A stretch of DNA of 64,000 nucleotides, from NCBI RefSeq assembly GCF_023333595.1, contig NZ_JAIQZM010000018.1, positions 62,001 through 126,000 of the forward strand, read 5' to 3'. The notes beneath the pieces were generated by a model. The model had not been told where the DNA came from and ran no database searches. It saw only the letters and a program-made list of their open reading frames with translations. The DNA is from Argonema galeatum A003/A1. GTDB lineage: Bacteria > Cyanobacteriota > Cyanobacteriia > Cyanobacteriales > Aerosakkonemataceae. The position numbers and the translations under genes are program-made. Shown one piece after another: positions 8,762 through 17,618 of the stretch. Within the stretch, counting starts at the first letter, position 1. Each line of letters starts with the position of its first letter.

Positions 8762-11425
8762 TTAGATGAAACTGAAGTAACCACCTCCAAGACTCAAATT
8801 ATTAGAGCCTTGGACAATAGCAATCAGTTCATTCTGACCGAGAGTTTTCTGATAGATTGCCGTTCCACTTGGTAAACCGCTTGGGGAACCACCAAGCACA
8901 TAGCCATTAGATGAACCGCGAAGCTCAATTCTATCCTCGCTGGCATTGAAATCGAGAATGAAAGCGTAATCGGTGGTGCCAGATTTACTATCATCGCCGT
9001 CATTATAGTAAACCTTAACGGTATCTCCCAAGATAAAGAGATCGGCATCAAAACCGCCAACTAAAGTATCTATCTCGCCCAAACCTGGATTGGTAGCTTT
9101 GGCGTTAACACCAACCAAGCGATCGGTCCCTTTGTCTCCGAAAAGCAAGTCCCCCCCAGATCCCCCGTAGAGAACATCATTACCTTGACCGCCAAACAAG
9201 GTACCGTTGCCTTCTCCGCCATCAATGGTATCGTTGCCTTTATTGCCAGCGAGAAAGTCTTTGCCCTTACCAAAGATAAGATCGTTGCCATCGTCTCCAA
9301 CGATGAAGTCTTCACCACTACCGCTGTAAATTACATCATCATCTTTGCCACCGGAGAGGGTATTCTTGCCTTCCCCACCATAGATCGTGTCCTGGCCTTC
9401 GTTACCAAAAATGAGGTCATCGCCAGCATCCCCGAAGAAAATGTCTTTGCCTTTACCGCCAGAAAGATAGTCATTGCCGTCTCCGCCAAACACCAAGTCA
9501 TCGCCGCTATCGGCAAAGATGGAGTCATTGCCATTGCCACCGGATAGGCTATCGTTTCCTGGCGTGCCAAATTGGGACGATCCTGCTTTGGCAGGGGTGC
9601 TAGCTTTGGCAGTATCGTTATCTCTGATGGTCGCCGCACCTTGGGCGTCAGCGATTTCAGCGCCGATCGGATTGCTGAGGTTGATGTAAAAATTCTCGTC
9701 GAATTCGGGCTGAGTGTCTTCCAGAACGTTGACGGTGACAGTTTGTTTGGTTTGGCCGGGATTGAACACCACCTGGCCGCTGAGGGCCGGGGCGGTGCCG
9801 TCGGGGCGTTCGCCCAGGATTTGACCGCGAATTACTCCACCGGGAGATGCCTTGGTGTGGACGTTCAAGTACAGTTTGGTATCATCTCCGGGTGTAGCTG
9901 CCTTGAGGGAGGAGACAAAATTACTCAAAGGCTGATTGGCAGCATCGGTTGATTCCCAAACGCCAGTGATAATTGTGGAACCATCTGGATTAATGGTTGC
10001 GTTCCAGTCATCGGCATCTTGAGAAGCTTTGGAAATATCTAAAACGATCGCACCATTTGCGCCTTTCCCTCCCACATGGAAATGAACGCCAGTGACATCA
10101 TCAGTCGTGTCAGCGGTTTGAGAAGCTTTGCCGAGTAGGGAACCAAAGTCCAAACCGGAAACCTTGATTCTGTAACTCAGCGCATCCCCGGCGCGGTTCA
10201 GTTCCAACAAGCTGAAACCGCTAGCGGTTGAGCTTGTGGGCGGTACTTCTTGGTTGCTATTTAAGGTCGCATCGAAGGTGCTGCTACCGTCGGCGCTGTC
10301 GTCTGCGATCGCATAATTTACCGTCACCACTCGATCGCTAGCTTTTGACAGGCTAACTGTAAAGTTCGCGGGAACGTTACCTTCTACTACCGAGACATCG
10401 TTGATAGAGATGGTTGGTAGAGAGGGTTCCTCTACAACAGGGGGCCGATCGGTGGTGTCGTACACATAACCGATTTGCTGGATGGAAATCATCTGTTCGG
10501 GAGTGGCATTCCCAAACTGATACATGGGGTCATTAATGTCAATCCCAGTGTTACCAGTGTCCGGCGGAAGATAAGGACGGAACCCAGGATCGTTTTGGTG
10601 ACGTTCTATCCACTCTGTCCAGAGGCGATCGATGTTGGCATGATGCAGGAAGAATACCGGATCGTTGGGAGAAGTCGCCAAACCCATCCCGCCACCTACC
10701 CAGACGTGGGGATTTCCGTGGGGGCGACCTTCCAGTGTGCTAGTGAAGCGATCGAATGTGGGTAGGTTAAGAGCAGCCTCTATGTCCGATGGTAATGGTA
10801 AGTTAGCAGTACCCACGAACATTGAGGGGTCTTGTCTCGATCCGCTGCTGCGCTGAAGAAAACGTGCCTGTCCGTTTGGATTGAGAGGCGATGGAGAATT
10901 AAAAGTCAGCGTCCAGATACCCTGCTGGTTTAGAGTTTGGGTAGGCTGATTTCGCAGTGAAAAAGATGGCGCACTGAATGGCCCTGCACTCACAAAGTTA
11001 CTGTCTTGGGAGTTGCCAGGGGTACCCATAAAGTCGTTGCTGAAGACGGCGCGGGTGCTGTCCGAGTTAGTCGGGTCCCAGTATGGGAGGCTGACGCTGG
11101 GATCGATCGATCGCAAGTCATTCTCGAACCTACGCAAGAATTCCCGGTGCCACGGCAGAAATGCTGGTGAGGAGTGGACTGGCGGCATTTCACCAGACAT
11201 CTGTCCGCTAGAGTTTATTTCACCAAAGGCTAATTGATGCAACCTCACGTAGTAATCATAAGCATTCGGTGGAGTTACGTTTGTTCTGGTTACAGGGTCA
11301 AAGATTTGGTACTGAGATGGCCTGTTTTTTAATCCTTTAACTGCATTGACAAATGCTGTTTTTTCTGCACTGGTGAGAGTCTTGGCGTCCTGCCGTAATA
11401 AGAGGTTATCGTTCGTTGTCGCCAT
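8762..11425 (-). CDS. Secreted tyrosinase with Calx-beta, CHRD and RTX repeats
   Basis: An 887-residue multidomain copper oxidase. CuA ligands are probably H63, H84 and H93 (PWHREF), and CuB ligands H236, H240 and one of H261/H262 (DPVFFLHHANIDRLW). A Calx-beta domain begins at about 340 (TISINDVSVVEGN). It is interrupted at about 378-535 by a CHRD domain (FDATLNSNQEVPP, GVHFHVGGKG, LYLNVHT) and resumes with VVFNPGQTKQTVTVNV. RTX nonapeptides (GGDGNDYLSGG type) run from about 615 to 780 and bind calcium. There is no Sec signal, as expected for type I secretion. It would oxidise phenols outside the cell; the natural substrate is unknown. Confidence 0.9.
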   Translation of the reverse strand: MATTNDNLLLRQDAKTLTSAEKTAFVNAVKGLKNRPSQYQIFDPVTRTNVTPPNAYDYYVRLHQLAFGEINSSGQMSGEMPPVHSSPAFLPWHREFLRRFENDLRSIDPSVSLPYWDPTNSDSTRAVFSNDFMGTPGNSQDSNFVSAGPFSAPSFSLRNQPTQTLNQQGIWTLTFNSPSPLNPNGQARFLQRSSGSRQDPSMFVGTANLPLPSDIEAALNLPTFDRFTSTLEGRPHGNPHVWVGGGMGLATSPNDPVFFLHHANIDRLWTEWIERHQNDPGFRPYLPPDTGNTGIDINDPMYQFGNATPEQMISIQQIGYVYDTTDRPPVVEEPSLPTISINDVSVVEGNVPANFTVSLSKASDRVVTVNYAIADDSADGSSTFDATLNSNQEVPPTSSTASGFSLLELNRAGDALSYRIKVSGLDFGSLLGKASQTADTTDDVTGVHFHVGGKGANGAIVLDISKASQDADDWNATINPDGSTIITGVWESTDAANQPLSNFVSSLKAATPGDDTKLYLNVHTKASPGGVIRGQILGERPDGTAPALSGQVVFNPGQTKQTVTVNVLEDTQPEFDENFYINLSNPIGAEIADAQGAATIRDNDTAKASTPAKAGSSQFGTPGNDSLSGGNGNDSIFADSGDDLVFGGDGNDYLSGGKGKDIFFGDAGDDLIFGNEGQDTIYGGEGKNTLSGGKDDDVIYSGSGEDFIVGDDGNDLIFGKGKDFLAGNKGNDTIDGGEGNGTLFGGQGNDVLYGGSGGDLLFGDKGTDRLVGVNAKATNPGLGEIDTLVGGFDADLFILGDTVKVYYNDGDDSKSGTTDYAFILDFNASEDRIELRGSSNGYVLGGSPSGLPSGTAIYQKTLGQNELIAIVQGSNNLSLGGGYFSFI

Positions 11426-11813
11426 AAGTGCATTGCATCCTTCTAAACAAAGTTGGTAATCACAATATTTTCTAAGCTGATGCGACCCTTTTGTGTAAAT
11501 AAGTAGGTGGACGTAAATAAACTGAACTCCAAGAAACCCGGTTTCTCCAAGAAACCGGGTTTCTAAGGGCCAGGAGTTTTACGTTTAATTATGCCCACCT
11601 ACTTAGCAAGGGAGAAATTCTCTTGGAAATGACTTTACTGGACTTAAAAAAGTTCTCAGCAGTTATTAATTCTTTGCAAACGATCGATCGCTTGCCACTA
11701 TACAGTTATAGCTAGGGACTAGGGACTAGGGTCAGAAGGGTTTAGAATCCGCCATAACGTTTAAATATCTAATAGACATCTCCATAAATTAAAGGTGCTA
11801 ACCCTAGAACCCT

Positions 11814-11843
11814 TGTAGAGACGTTGCATGCAACGTCTCTACA
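11814..11843. repeat. Perfect 30-base palindrome, copy 1
   Basis: The 30 bases equal their own reverse complement, with GCATGC at the centre. A second copy at 28642-28671, inside the TPS exoprotein gene, has identical arms but TCATGA at the centre, so both strands changed together. Confidence 0.85.
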
Positions 11844-11907
11844 TTCTTTGAAAGGAGATATCTAATAGTAAAAAAACAGTATTTATACTAACAAAGCTTG
11901 GTTTCAA

Positions 11908-11934
11908 TAAAAAACCCCCAACAGGGGGTTTTTC
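11908..11934 (-). terminator. Rho-independent terminator after ctaE
   Basis: A 9-bp stem AAAACCCCC / GGGGGTTTT with a 4-base loop is followed on the minus strand by more T. It lies 25 bases beyond the stop of ctaE, so it would end the ctaCDE transcript. Confidence 0.75.
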
Positions 11935-11958
11935 TGTCAAAAAAAACGTTAACTTGAC

Positions 11959-12588
11959 TCACAAAATATAAAGCAGCAGGAAAAGAACAATCCAAACGAT
12001 ATCGACAAAGTGCCAGTAGAGTTCAGCAGCTTCTACACCAAAATGGCTTTCGCTGCTGTAGCGGCCTTTCTTGAGCGATCGCCACAACACACCCAAAATC
12101 AACACCACCCCAAAACAAACGTGCAGACCGTGAAAGCCAGTCAAAACATAAAACGTGCTGGCATACAAGTTGGTTGTGAGGCCGAATTCTAGATGGGCGT
12201 ACTCATAAACCTGACCGGCCAAGAAAATTGCGCCCATAATCGCAGTGGCAATAAACCAATTTCGCAAACCCGCCACATCGTTCTTTTTGATAGCCGTATC
12301 CGCCTTATGAATCACAAAACTGCTGGAAATCAGAATCAGCGTATTGATTCCTGGCAGCAATAACTCTCGTTCTGGCGTTCCTTCCGGCGGCCATATCGGT
12401 GCCACAGACCGGAAGGTAAGATAGGCGGCAAATAATCCTAAAAAGATCATTGCCTCGGCAATCAGAAAAACAATCACTCCGAAGATGCGGTGATCGGGAT
12501 GTTCTTCATGATGATGGCCTGCAACTGCCTCAGAACTAGCGTGATAGTTCAGGGCAGTTTTAGCTGGATCGATGGTTGAACTTTGCAT
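11959..12588 (-). CDS. ctaE: Cytochrome c oxidase subunit III
   Basis: The 209-residue membrane protein has five hydrophobic segments. Subunit III motifs include HPDHRIFGVIVFLIAEAMIF, where the Glu lies in the conserved helix, and the C-terminal YWHFVDIVWIVLFLLLYI. It stabilises the aa3-type oxidase core in the thylakoid or cytoplasmic membrane. It is the last gene of the leftward ctaC-ctaD-ctaE group, 197 bases after ctaD, with a terminator hairpin just beyond its stop. Confidence 0.95.
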   Translation of the reverse strand: MQSSTIDPAKTALNYHASSEAVAGHHHEEHPDHRIFGVIVFLIAEAMIFLGLFAAYLTFRSVAPIWPPEGTPERELLLPGINTLILISSSFVIHKADTAIKKNDVAGLRNWFIATAIMGAIFLAGQVYEYAHLEFGLTTNLYASTFYVLTGFHGLHVCFGVVLILGVLWRSLKKGRYSSESHFGVEAAELYWHFVDIVWIVLFLLLYIL

Positions 12589-12633
12589 GGCTATCTATTT
12601 TAAGGAAGAGGCTAGGGGCTAGGGGAAGAGGGG

Positions 12634-12712
12634 AAATTTCAGATTTCAGATTTTAGATTGCAAATTTATTTTGAATCGACAATTTTAAATCTGAAATCTG
12701 AAATCTGAAATT
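12634..12712. repeat. AT-rich imperfect palindrome between ctaD and ctaE
   Basis: Arms at about 12634-12660 and 12681-12712 are built from repeated ATTTCAGATT / AATCTGAAAT words and can fold back on each other. Similar AATCTGAAAT palindromes lie between ctaC and ctaD and between ctaA and ctaB. Confidence 0.7.
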
Positions 12713-12722
12713 GCTAGAGGGT

Positions 12723-12765
12723 AAGGCAAAAGAAAAAATATATTCTTCCTAATTTCTTTTGCCTT
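12723..12765 (-). terminator. Possible weak terminator hairpin after ctaD
   Basis: A perfect 13-bp stem (12723-12735 with 12753-12765) with a 17-base loop lies just past the ctaD stop. It is AT-rich, so it may be an attenuator or only a repeat. Confidence 0.4.
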
Positions 12766-12785
12766 TTGACTTTTGAATGAGTGAC

Positions 12786-14663
12786 TTACTCCTCTTTACG
12801 GTCTTCAGGATTGACAGCAAAATTTGGATCTGGTTTAGCCCGCAAGACCGAGTTTGTGCCTCCTGACAACATCGGGTCTTCATCCTGAAGGGTTTCAGCA
12901 GCAACACTTGATTCAGATCCCGATGAGAAAACAGAACCGGGAGTGCTAAACAAGTCTGAAGCTTGAAGCTTTTCTAAGGGAATTCCCGATGACGTTTTAG
13001 CTTCGGCAACTTTGTTAGCCACAAGCTTGCGAATGTTGAGAGGAGTGCGCGTCCCATAGTCATAGGGCCCTGTCGCTAAAACCGGCTCTTTCAAGAAATT
13101 CTCCACTGGCGGCGGTGAAGAAGTCATCCATTCCAAAGTCAAAGCTTGCCAGGGATTGTCAGCAGCTTTGGGGCCACGGAACCAACTCCAAACAGCATTG
13201 ATGATAAAGGGAATCGTAGAAACCGCGAGAATATAAGCACCTATGGTGCAAACCATATTGAGGGCGGCAAATTTGGGATCGTACATTGCTACCCGCCGAG
13301 GCATACCTTCCATCCCCAGCTTGTGCATGGGCATGAAGCACATATTAAAGCCGATCAGTGTCAGGGCAAAATGAACTTGGCCCCAGGTTTCGTTCATCAT
13401 GCGCCCCGTCATTTTGGGGAACCAGTGATATAAACCGCCATACAAACCGAACACACTGCCACCAAACAAGACGTAGTGCAGGTGAGCCACGATAAAATAA
13501 GTGTCGTGAACGTGGATGTCGAAGGGCACTGCTGCTACCATGATGCCGCTCAAACCGCCGATCACAAACATCGACACAAAGCCCAAAGCAAACAGCATGG
13601 CGCTGTTGAGGCGCAGTTTACCGCCCCAGATGGTAGCTAACCAGCTGAATACCTTAATTCCGGTGGGTACGGCAATGATCATTGTGGCGATCATGAAGAA
13701 CATCCGCAACCAAGCGGGAGTGCCGCTGGTGAACATATGGTGCGCCCAGACAATCAGCCCCAAGAAACTAATGGCTATGCTGGAATATGCGATCGCGCGA
13801 TAACCAAATATCGGCTTGCGGGAATAAATCGGCAGAATTTCCGAGATCATGCCAAACACCGGCAGAATCATGATGTAAACAGCCGGGTGGGAATAAAACC
13901 AGAACATATGCTGGTAAACCACCGGATTGCCCCCGCCAGTCGGGTTAAAGAAAGCTGTACCCGCTATGAGGTCAAAACTGAGCAGAATCAAGGCTCCTGC
14001 TAATACTGGCGTCGCGATCAAAATCAGTGCCGAAGCTGATAGCATTGCCCAGCAAAACAAGGGCATCTGATTGAGACTCATACCGGGAATTCGCATCTTG
14101 AGGAGAGTGACTAAAAAGTTCACCGCACCCAAAATTGAAGAGGTTCCCAGTAAGAGAACGCTGAGAATCCAAATCATCTCACCCGCTTTGCCGCTGATGA
14201 TGCTTAAAGGGGGATAAGATGTCCAACCTGCACCTGCTGCGCCAACGAAGAAGCTGCTCAACAGCAAGATACCAGCAGGGGGAATCATCCAAAAGGCAAC
14301 AGCATTCAATCGTGGGAACGCCATATCCCGCGCCCCGATCATCAAGGGGATCAGGTAGTTGCCAAATCCACCAGTGGCAGCAGGCACAATCCACAAGAAA
14401 ATCATTACTGTGGCGTGGATCGTAAACAAACTGTTGTAGAGTTCGGGGCTGACAAAATCTGGGTCTGGCGTGGCGAGTTCCGTGCGAACCGCAGAGGCTA
14501 AAGCACCGCCAATGAGATAGAAAATAAATGTGGTGACGAGGTATTGAATGCCTATCACTTTATGGTCGGTGCTAAAGCCAAAGTATTTTCGCCAATTATT
14601 GTCAGTTTCTTCTCCGTGGGCAGCCGATATAGCTGTTTCTTCAAGCTGTACTTGTGTGGTCAT
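12786..14663 (-). CDS. ctaD: Cytochrome c oxidase subunit I
   Basis: A 625-residue, twelve-helix haem-copper oxidase core subunit. Visible motifs are TIHATVMIFLWIVP (low-spin haem ligand helix), FWFYSHPAVYIMILP (CuB His and the His-Tyr cross-link), WAHHMFTSG (CuB His pair) and DTYFIVAHLHYVLFGG (haem a3 and haem a ligands). A C-terminal extension of roughly 70 polar residues follows the last helix. It reduces oxygen to water in respiration and pumps protons. It is the second gene of ctaCDE. Confidence 0.97.
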   Translation of the reverse strand: MTTQVQLEETAISAAHGEETDNNWRKYFGFSTDHKVIGIQYLVTTFIFYLIGGALASAVRTELATPDPDFVSPELYNSLFTIHATVMIFLWIVPAATGGFGNYLIPLMIGARDMAFPRLNAVAFWMIPPAGILLLSSFFVGAAGAGWTSYPPLSIISGKAGEMIWILSVLLLGTSSILGAVNFLVTLLKMRIPGMSLNQMPLFCWAMLSASALILIATPVLAGALILLSFDLIAGTAFFNPTGGGNPVVYQHMFWFYSHPAVYIMILPVFGMISEILPIYSRKPIFGYRAIAYSSIAISFLGLIVWAHHMFTSGTPAWLRMFFMIATMIIAVPTGIKVFSWLATIWGGKLRLNSAMLFALGFVSMFVIGGLSGIMVAAVPFDIHVHDTYFIVAHLHYVLFGGSVFGLYGGLYHWFPKMTGRMMNETWGQVHFALTLIGFNMCFMPMHKLGMEGMPRRVAMYDPKFAALNMVCTIGAYILAVSTIPFIINAVWSWFRGPKAADNPWQALTLEWMTSSPPPVENFLKEPVLATGPYDYGTRTPLNIRKLVANKVAEAKTSSGIPLEKLQASDLFSTPGSVFSSGSESSVAAETLQDEDPMLSGGTNSVLRAKPDPNFAVNPEDRKEE

Positions 14664-14701
14664 AGCAATTTGGGATTAGGGATTTTGAATTTGAGATTTC
14701 C

Positions 14702-14732
14702 GATTAAAGATTTGGAATTCAATCTTTAATCT
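14702..14732. repeat. Palindrome between ctaC and ctaD
   Basis: GATTAAAGATT and AATCTTTAATC form a perfect 11-bp stem around an 8-base centre, flanked by imperfect AAATCTGAAAT-type repeats in about 14685-14750. It could be an mRNA-stability hairpin. Confidence 0.55.
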
Positions 14733-14744
14733 GAAATCCAAAAT

Positions 14745-15716
14745 CTAAATTTCGTGATGAGATGGGTGAATTTGCTTGAGAGTATCAGAGTTTATCCCCA
14801 TTTCGGCTGCGTAGGGAGCTAGAAATTTAGCAGTTGACATTTCGGCTGGGTTTACTGCCACGGCCCGATCGAGGTTATCGAAGCTTGCCACTTCCTGCTG
14901 ACTTTGAATCCAGGCATCAAATTCTTCCAGTGTCTGGACTATGACCTGCGTTTTCATGCTGCCATGATAGGAACCGCAGAGTTCGGCACAAATCACAGAG
15001 TAGGTGCCAGCTACTTTGGGAGTGAATTGCAGTTGGGTTTCACTACCTGGAATTGCATCTTGCTTGAGGCGGAATTCAGGTACCCAGAAGGAATGGATCA
15101 CGTCGTTGGCGGAGATGTTTAGTTTTACTTGCCGTCCGACGGGGACGTGCAATTCGCCAGAAACGACGCCACTATCGGGATAGCTAAAAATCCAGGCAAA
15201 CTGCAAACCAGTTACGTTAATTTGTATCTGGGCGACTGAGCTTTCTTCTGGGGAAGCACCAATACCGAGAGCATTTTGCTGTGTATCGCTGTCTAAGGTG
15301 GCTGCTAGAGCAGATCCGGGCATCTTCTTCATAGCCTGCATACCGTGACCGGCCATAGGATCTAAGCCGCCCATAGCATTGTAAACCTCAAAGCTGTAGA
15401 CCCCAATCACAAGCACAATGATGGCGGGAATCGCTGTCCACAAAATTTCCAGGGGAACGTTACCGTGCGTCGGCGGCCCGTCTGTCATATCACCCGGACG
15501 CCTGCGAAATTTAATGACGCAATAGATTATAACGCCCTGAACTATGAGAAACAGACCTGTGGAGATGGTCATCATCAGGTTGAATAAATTGTCTACCAAA
15601 GGCGCTTCTTCGGAGGCTGCCACTGGCAGTAGGCCATGATTCTGGCCGTACCAGAGGCTGACAAGGGTCAGCACAATACCAGCGATTAGAGTTGAGATGT
15701 TACTTGGGATTTTCAC
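14745..15716 (-). CDS. ctaC: Cytochrome c oxidase subunit II
   Basis: The 323-residue protein has an N-terminal signal/anchor (about 8-27) and a second transmembrane helix (about 44-70). It then has the CuA cupredoxin domain with VIHSFWVPEFRLKQD and CAELCGSYHGSM, which supply the two Cys, two His and Met ligands. It accepts electrons from cytochrome c6 or plastocyanin (family knowledge). A linker rich in Met, Gly and Ala between helix 2 and the CuA domain is longer than in proteobacteria. It is the first gene of ctaCDE, with its promoter in the space shared with TnpB. Confidence 0.95.
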   Translation of the reverse strand: MKIPSNISTLIAGIVLTLVSLWYGQNHGLLPVAASEEAPLVDNLFNLMMTISTGLFLIVQGVIIYCVIKFRRRPGDMTDGPPTHGNVPLEILWTAIPAIIVLVIGVYSFEVYNAMGGLDPMAGHGMQAMKKMPGSALAATLDSDTQQNALGIGASPEESSVAQIQINVTGLQFAWIFSYPDSGVVSGELHVPVGRQVKLNISANDVIHSFWVPEFRLKQDAIPGSETQLQFTPKVAGTYSVICAELCGSYHGSMKTQVIVQTLEEFDAWIQSQQEVASFDNLDRAVAVNPAEMSTAKFLAPYAAEMGINSDTLKQIHPSHHEI

Positions 15717-15877
15717 GGCGATTTAGGTTGCTTGCATAACTGCTTGATTTTTCATCCAGGCTGGCTGATGTCAAGACGCGGGTCGGCCCCTTAAGCATCG
15801 AAAAGTCCGTCTGCCTTGATTTTAGACAAGCTATCCGTTTTTCAGTACTGATTCCGTTCGATTTTTGCTAACATTCA

Positions 15878-17038
15878 TTAACAAAAACTTCCTGTTTCAT
15901 CTGGGACTGTCGGCAGCACCCCATCCACAAGCAGACACGAGAGAACTTCCCGCGTTAATTTCTCGATATTAATTGCGGCATTCAAGTCTCTATCCAATTC
16001 TAAGCCACAATCACATCGATAAACTCGTTCTGATAATTCCAAAACCTCTTTGACGAAACCGCAATTTGAACAGGTTTTACTACTTGGCTTAAACCTGCCA
16101 ATCACTACTAGCTTACTGCCATACAAGGGACATTTATATTCTAACTGGCGACGGAATTCATAAAATCCCATATCCCCTATCGATGCAGCTAAACAATGAT
16201 TAGCCATCATCCCTGACACATTCAAATCCTCAATTCCTACTACTGCGTGGTTTTTGCTTAAGTAAGAGGTGAGTTTATGTAATGTGTCCTTGCGGATATT
16301 GGCTATCTTTTGATGCAGTCTAGCTAAGGCTTTGACTGCTTTAAACCTGTTGGCAGAACCTTTTTGACGACGTGCTACAATGCGTTGGAGTTTGGCTAAT
16401 TTATGTTTGGCTTTTTGGTAAGACTTTGCACCTTGAAATATCTCTCCTGTCGATAGGGTAGCCAGGGTTTTTATTCCTAAGTCTACTCCCACTACATCCC
16501 GTTTTTTTGGTGTTGATTGAATTGGCTTTTCTATTTTAAATGAGATAAACCAGCTGTCTGCTTTTCTGCTAATGGTGACTGATTTCGGTTTTGTCCCTAC
16601 TGGTAATCGCTCAAAAGTTTTCAGCTTTCCTAAGATTGGTACTTTGATGCTCTGGTGTTCTATGTGGATTGAACCATCTAGAGTGAATGAGTCTGTGTGA
16701 CCTTTTTTCTTGAATTTAGGTAACCCTTTTACACCGTTGAAGAACTGTTTAAATGCTTCTGACAAATGCCTTAAGGCATATTGGGGGGCGCATTTACTTA
16801 CTTCGTAATACCAAGGATTTTGGGATTTTATTGATGCTACTAGCCATTTATGCAGGTCTATGGCTGTGGGGAATTTAATTTTGGATTCTGGGTAAGAACG
16901 GTTGTGTTCTAAGACAGTTTGACATAAAGCCAAACCCTGATTCCAGGCGTGACGTGCTACGCCTGCGTGTTTGGCTAGAGATTGCCGCAGCGAAGAGTTG
17001 ACTTTGATTTTGGTTAATAATCCCAGTAGCATAGCCAA
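15878..17038 (-). CDS. tnpB: IS200/IS605-type TnpB (RNA-guided nuclease family)
   Basis: The 386-residue protein has the whole TnpB layout: an N-terminal OrfB helix-turn-helix (AKHAGVARHAWNQGLAL) and a RuvC domain with D186 (VGVDLGIKT), E270 (GIEDLNVSGM) and D351 (DRDLNAAINI). The inserted zinc ribbon is CSNCG...CDCG. All three catalytic acids are present, so it could be active. No tnpA lies next to it, so it must move in trans or be stranded. The guide (omega) RNA, if present, should overlap the 3' end of the gene and reach into 15720-15877. It sits in the ctaC/ctaA divergent spacer. Confidence 0.93.
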   Translation of the reverse strand: MAMLLGLLTKIKVNSSLRQSLAKHAGVARHAWNQGLALCQTVLEHNRSYPESKIKFPTAIDLHKWLVASIKSQNPWYYEVSKCAPQYALRHLSEAFKQFFNGVKGLPKFKKKGHTDSFTLDGSIHIEHQSIKVPILGKLKTFERLPVGTKPKSVTISRKADSWFISFKIEKPIQSTPKKRDVVGVDLGIKTLATLSTGEIFQGAKSYQKAKHKLAKLQRIVARRQKGSANRFKAVKALARLHQKIANIRKDTLHKLTSYLSKNHAVVGIEDLNVSGMMANHCLAASIGDMGFYEFRRQLEYKCPLYGSKLVVIGRFKPSSKTCSNCGFVKEVLELSERVYRCDCGLELDRDLNAAINIEKLTREVLSCLLVDGVLPTVPDETGSFC

Positions 17039-17618
17039 ATTTTACTATGGGTTTGGCAAGGGTGGCAAGGGCGTGAGGAAAAGTAAATGTTTGTAAGTAA
17101 ATGTTAGGAAAGTGACTACTGTTGATGAACCCTTCCCAAGGTAAAACAGGAGTCGATAAAGGTGGGGTTTCCCAGGCGATTTTTTCAAGATTTCTTCAGG
17201 ATCGCTTCTGTAGGTGTGGATTTTACCGAACTCAACCTTTTATAGCTAGGGACTAGGGGCTAGGGGCTAGGGGCTAGGGTCAGAAGGGGCTAGGGGCTAG
17301 GGTTTCGCCGTGATAGCTCAGCCGAACGGTTTCAGGAATTAAGAACGTCCTAACTGCCAAGGCAGTTGCTTTAATATCAATTCGGCTGTACTCGCATTGT
17401 ATGTTCGTCTGTTACGCCTGGGATGTATGTTACTTTTGTTACAAAAAATCTTACCGTATTCTCATATTTTGGGAAAAAGTCAAGATAAAGTAAATATTTT
17501 GGAAGCAAAAAATACCTAAAGGTTTTCCGCCTAACAGGATTCGATCGGTACATTATTAGCTAGAGCCGACCATTGAGTTCTTGCGGTGCTAGGCTCGGAA
17601 TGAGCGGATGTTCAGAAT
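17039..17618. repeat. Region between tnpB and ctaA with a mobile-repeat copy
   Basis: No gene is seen in 580 bases. Positions 17241-17373 are a long copy of the TATAGC/CTAGGG/GGAATT/GCCAAGGCAGTT element, internally expanded by CTAGGGG repeats and a GCCGAACGG block. The final 240 bases before ctaA are AT-rich and should contain its promoter. The left end of the tnpB element must lie in the first 200 bases; I could not define it. Confidence 0.6.
17241..17373. mobile_element. MITE-like element, copy B
   Basis: TATAGC left end, expanded CTAGGGG array, TTTCAGGAATTAAGAACGTC and GCCAAGGCAGTTGCT at the right end, whose outer bases are degenerate (GCTTTA). Confidence 0.65.

Larger units (their letters stand above)
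11426..11958. repeat. Gene-free 533-base stretch rich in palindromes
   Basis: No gene is visible. It holds an AGAAACCCGGTTTCT inverted pair (11531-11565), a half-copy of the TATAGC/CTAGGG element (about 11706-11740), a perfect 30-base palindrome (11814-11843), and the terminator-like hairpin next to ctaE (11908-11934). Confidence 0.65.

Noticed and set aside
9185-9547. Long open frame opposite the RTX repeats of the tyrosinase gene
   Set aside because: It is the mirror of GC-biased glycine/aspartate codons in the real gene; its sequence is a low-complexity run of V, A, I and K with no start signal.
17500-17618. Possible structured RNA or riboswitch before ctaA
   Set aside because: I could not find a conserved core of any riboswitch class; the GC-rich part looks like ordinary leader.
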